A stretch of 8,772 nt of DNA, taken from an uncultured Chloroflexaceae bacterium (GTDB lineage Bacteria; Chloroflexota; Chloroflexia; Chloroflexales; Chloroflexaceae). Position 1 is the stretch's first letter. Each line of letters starts with the position of its first letter. This document shows, in pieces, positions 5,686-8,772 of the stretch. Under the pieces are notes generated by a model. It worked only from the letters and a program-made list of their open reading frames with translations, did not search any database and had not been told where the DNA came from. Both the position numbers and the translations under genes were made by a program. Where the stretch lies: assembly GCA_937141995.1 (NCBI GenBank), contig CAKZQX010000565.1:1-8772 (forward strand), in the 5' to 3' direction.

Positions 5686-6534
5686 ATGCTGAAATGGCTC
5701 TTCCAACGCGATACACGCAAGATATCGCCGGATGGATCATATCGCCACGGGAACACGCAGTTGATCGAACTGCGCCATGTTGAGAAAGTCTACGCCGGCG
5801 CCGCCGGTCAGTTCCGGGCGCTCAAGGATATACATGTGCAGATCAATACGGGCGAATTCGTCGCCATTGTCGGAAAATCGGGGAGCGGGAAATCCACCCT
5901 GATGAATATGGTAACCGGGGTTGATCGCCCCACCTCTGGGGAGGTCTTTGTGGGCGATACTGCTGTCCACACCCTGAATGAAGACCAGATGGCGCGCTGG
6001 CGGGGGCGCACCATCGGGGTGGTTTACCAGTTCTTCCAACTGATGCCCTCGCTGACGGTAGTCGAGAATGTGATGCTGCCGATGGACTTTTGCCATACCT
6101 ATCCGGCCCACACCTTCTACCGTCGGTCAATGGAGATCCTGGAACAGGTTGATCTGGCCGATCAAGCGCACAAGTTTCCCTCGGCGATTTCGGGGGGACA
6201 GCAGCAGCGCGTGGCGATTGCCCGGGCGCTGGTGAACGCCCCGGCGATTATTATGGCCGATGAGCCGACAGGGAATCTCGACTCGCGCACGGCCGATGCC
6301 GTATTCCAACTCTTTGAACGTCTGGTTATCCGGGGCAAAACCCTGCTGCTGGTGACGCACGACCCGGACCTGGCCCGGCGAGCCTACCGCACCATTACCA
6401 TTACCGATGGTGCAATTGTCGCGGACCAGGCCCGGGTACGGGACGATCCGCCGCCAATTACTGCCGATGCGGATGGATCAGCGTCGGTAGCCGGGCAGGC
6501 CGTGGTGACAACGGAGGCATACCATGCTGATTAG
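5686..6534 (+). CDS. ABC transporter ATP-binding protein, MacB/LolD type
   Basis: This 282-residue ATPase would power the FtsX-type permease encoded next. All nucleotide-binding motifs are intact: Walker [10 protein letters not shown] (63-71), Q-loop YQFFQLMP with Q115, signature SGGQQQR (169-175), Walker B IIMADEP (188-194, D192 and E193), D-loop GNLDS (196-200) and switch histidine H225 in [20 protein letters not shown] is characteristic of the MacB/LolD/FtsE subgroup, which drives mechanotransmission or lipoprotein, peptide or drug export rather than classical import. Compared with typical 225-235-residue members it has about 25 extra residues at the N-terminus and an acidic, Ala/Pro-rich tail of about 35. 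The start has GGAGGAG at 5673-5679, 6 bases upstream. The 3' end overlaps the permease ATG by 11 bp, suggesting translational coupling. Substrate is not deducible. Confidence 0.95.
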   Translation: MLKWLFQRDTRKISPDGSYRHGNTQLIELRHVEKVYAGAAGQFRALKDIHVQINTGEFVAIVGKSGSGKSTLMNMVTGVDRPTSGEVFVGDTAVHTLNEDQMARWRGRTIGVVYQFFQLMPSLTVVENVMLPMDFCHTYPAHTFYRRSMEILEQVDLADQAHKFPSAISGGQQQRVAIARALVNAPAIIMADEPTGNLDSRTADAVFQLFERLVIRGKTLLLVTHDPDLARRAYRTITITDGAIVADQARVRDDPPPITADADGSASVAGQAVVTTEAYHAD

Positions 6535-8772
6535 ACCACGCTGGCGTAAGATGCTCCGCGATATGTGGGGCAACAAGACGCGTACCCTGCTGGTGGTGCT
6601 GTCGATTGCCATCGGTGTTTTCGCAGTGGGCATGATTGCAACATCACGGACGATCCTGGCCGAGGATCTGACCGCCAGTTACGCCGCGACCAATCCCGCC
6701 AGCGCCCGCATTGCCGTCTCCAACCCGCAGATCGGCGGCAGCAGCGATGGGTTTGACGAAGATCTGGTTGAGGCTGTCCGCCGCATGGATGCGGTTGCGG
6801 CGGCGGAGGGGCGGCGCAGTCTGGGGGTGCGCCTGCAGGTGGGGCCGGATCAGTGGCGTGACCTGCAGCTCTTCGCCATTCCCGACTATGAAGATATTCA
6901 GATTAACAAGATCTGGCCGGAGAGCGGCGCATGGCCGCCACCGGAGAAGGAGCTGTTGATCGAGCGGGCTGCGCTGGGGTTGACCAATGCCCAGGTGGGT
7001 GATCGCGTCCTGGTCAAGATGCCCGACGGCACCGAGCGGGAGATGCGGGTGGCCGGGCTGGTGCATGATCTCTCGCAGTTGCCCTCGTTCCTGGATGGTA
7101 CGATCTATGGCTATGTGACGTTTGACACGCTGGAGTGGCTGGGTGCGCCTCGGGATTTCAATGAAATGAATATCGTCGTTGCCGAGCACAAAGCTAACAA
7201 GCAGTATATTCAGTATGTTGCCAACGAAGTCAGCCACAAAATCGAGAAGAGCGGCCACAGCGTCCTGATGAAGATCGTCCCGGAGCCGGGCAAGCATCCG
7301 CTGAGTGATGTCATCCAGACAATTGTGCTGCTGCTGGGGGTGATCGGCATCTTTGCGCTGCTGTTGAGCGGTTTTCTGGTGATTAACACCATCTCGGCGT
7401 TGCTGTCGCAGCAGGTTCGCCAGATCGGTATTATGAAGGCCATCGGTGCGCGCTCCGGCCAGGTGATGGAACTCTACTTCATTATGGTGGTTGTGTTTGG
7501 GCTGCTGGCGCTGTTTGTGGCCGTGCCGCTGGGAGCCGGGGGCGCTTACCTCTTCTCCGATTTTATGGCAACGCAGTTCAACTTCGACCTGAACAACTTT
7601 CACCTGCCGACGTCGGTGCTGCTGCTAATGATCCTGGTCGCGCTGCTGGTGCCGCTCCTGGCTGCGCTGCAACCGATCCTCTCCGGGACGCGCGTCACCG
7701 TCCGCGAAGCACTGAGCAACTATGGCCTGGGCCGCGGTCGGTTCGGCAAGAGCCTGCTTGATCGCCTCCTGGAGCGGGTACGCTTTCTGTCGCGCCCGAC
7801 GCTGCTCTCGTTGCGCAATACCTTCCGGCGCAAGGGCCGGCTGGCGCTTACCCTGATGACGCTGACGCTGGGCGGCGCGATTTTTATCAGCGTGTTTAGC
7901 GTGCGCGACTCGATGATGCTGTCACTCGATGACCTGTTGCAAACCTGGCAGTATGATATCCAGGTAACGCTGAGTCGGCCCGAACGGATAGAGCGCATCG
8001 AAGCCGAAGCGCGGCGTATTCCGGGCGTGGTGGATGCGCGGGGCGCCGGGTTGACCGCGACCCGGCGGGTGCGCGCCGATGATACCGAGAGTGAAGCGCT
8101 GTTTATGTTGGCCCCGCCGGTTGAGGCCGACCTGGTGAACCCGGTGGTCGTGCGGGGGCGCTGGCTACGCCCGGAAGACGACCGGGCGATTGTCGTCAGT
8201 AACACCTTCCTTCAGAGCGAACCCGATGTCACGGTGGGCAGCAACCTTGTGTTGAAGATCGACGGGCGGGATACCACCTGGCGGGTGGTTGGCATTGTGC
8301 AGTTTCTCGTGCCCATGGCCTATGTGGACTACGACGACTATGCGCGTGCGACGCGGGAAGCCGGCCGCGCTACCAGCGTGTGGGTCGTCACCGAGCGGCA
8401 TGATCTGGCGTTCCAGTCAGAGGTGGCGCAGATCCTGGAGCCGCACTTCGAGCGGCAGGGATTGCGCATCAGCTCGATTGCCAAGATTGCCGAGGAAAAA
8501 GTCGAGGTTGAGGGCACCTTCAACATTATTATCTCGCTCCTGGTGGTGATGGCAATCCTGCTGGCCGTTGTCGGTGGTCTGGGACTGATGGGGACGATGA
8601 GCATCAACGTGCTTGAGCGTATCCGCGAGTTTGGCGTGATGCGCGCCATCGGTGCCTCAAACGGCGCGGTGTTGCAGGTGGTGATGGTTGAGGGTATCCT
8701 GATCGGGGTATTAAGCTGGTTGATCGGGGCCGCGCTGGCCCGCACGCTTGGCCTGCCGCGCGATGCCGCGCG
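6524..8772 (+). CDS. ABC transporter permease with two FtsX domains (3' truncated)
   Basis: The frame is open from ATG at 6524 to the window edge: 749 codons and no stop. GGAGG at 6513-6517 lies 6 bases before the ATG, which sits inside the end of the ATPase gene. An N-terminal membrane helix (about 21-41) is followed by a large MacB-like extracytoplasmic domain. The first FtsX domain follows, with helices at about 267-291, 320-345 and 362-386 and the coupling motif [13 protein letters not shown]. The pattern then repeats: a second N-terminal-type helix (about 442-462), a second extracytoplasmic domain, and a second FtsX domain from about 668 with [15 protein letters not shown]. Such double-FtsX permeases run near 790 residues, so perhaps 40 are missing. 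With its ATPase it probably exports lipids, lipoproteins or amphiphiles. No membrane fusion protein gene is visible. Confidence 0.93.
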   Translation, partial: MLIRPRWRKMLRDMWGNKTRTLLVVLSIAIGVFAVGMIATSRTILAEDLTASYAATNPASARIAVSNPQIGGSSDGFDEDLVEAVRRMDAVAAAEGRRSLGVRLQVGPDQWRDLQLFAIPDYEDIQINKIWPESGAWPPPEKELLIERAALGLTNAQVGDRVLVKMPDGTEREMRVAGLVHDLSQLPSFLDGTIYGYVTFDTLEWLGAPRDFNEMNIVVAEHKANKQYIQYVANEVSHKIEKSGHSVLMKIVPEPGKHPLSDVIQTIVLLLGVIGIFALLLSGFLVINTISALLSQQVRQIGIMKAIGARSGQVMELYFIMVVVFGLLALFVAVPLGAGGAYLFSDFMATQFNFDLNNFHLPTSVLLLMILVALLVPLLAALQPILSGTRVTVREALSNYGLGRGRFGKSLLDRLLERVRFLSRPTLLSLRNTFRRKGRLALTLMTLTLGGAIFISVFSVRDSMMLSLDDLLQTWQYDIQVTLSRPERIERIEAEARRIPGVVDARGAGLTATRRVRADDTESEALFMLAPPVEADLVNPVVVRGRWLRPEDDRAIVVSNTFLQSEPDVTVGSNLVLKIDGRDTTWRVVGIVQFLVPMAYVDYDDYARATREAGRATSVWVVTERHDLAFQSEVAQILEPHFERQGLRISSIAKIAEEKVEVEGTFNIIISLLVVMAILLAVVGGLGLMGTMSINVLERIREFGVMRAIGASNGAVLQVVMVEGILIGVLSWLIGAALARTLGLPRDAA

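Noticed and set aside
6644..7603. A 319-codon open frame on the minus strand across the permease gene.
   Set aside because: It mirrors the permease codons and reads as His/Gln/Arg-rich low-information protein. The plus-strand permease has clear domains, a ribosome site and continuity.

Overview
The window is about 60% G+C and encodes six protein genes, two of them cut by the window edges. The style of several proteins suggests a Chloroflexota bacterium of the Roseiflexus/Chloroflexus kind. So do the dispersed palindromic repeats built on GGAGTCCCGGC and a decayed fragment with a GFGKLWREN...LGWAT motif. That assignment is inference from remembered family style, not a search.

Layout. Bases 2-1006 (+) hold most of a lactate-racemase-like (LarA N-domain/DUF2088 type) protein whose start lies outside the window. 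It converges, across 21 bp, on a TyrA-like prephenate dehydrogenase family gene (1028-2470, -) with a long uncharacterised C-terminal half. Between that gene and an MscS-type mechanosensitive channel gene (3016-3912, -) lies a repeat island. It contains three copies of an 85-bp palindromic element plus fragments, and a short tandem array of heptamers. The channel gene has a good Shine-Dalgarno sequence and a sigma70-type promoter with a perfect 14-bp palindrome in its spacer.

Bases 3983-4882 hold no intact gene. They contain several strong inverted repeats and a frameshifted, start-less gene remnant on the minus strand (about 4505-4800).

From 4883 to the right edge is an apparent regulated export operon on the plus strand. 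A 15-bp-armed perfect palindrome overlaps the -35 element of a near-consensus promoter (TTGACT-17-TATAAT). After a roughly 245-nt leader that is mostly a MITE-like inverted-repeat element come a GbsR/MarR-type regulator, a MacB/LolD-type ABC ATPase and a double-FtsX-domain permease whose last residues run off the window. The likely logic is that the regulator binds the palindrome and represses its own transcript and the transporter until a ligand or stress releases it. The substrate cannot be read from the sequence.

I see no new enzyme system. The most interesting material is regulatory and repetitive: the operator/promoter overlap, the inverted-repeat element inserted between promoter and gene, the palindrome inside the channel promoter, the repeat island and the frameshifted remnant.
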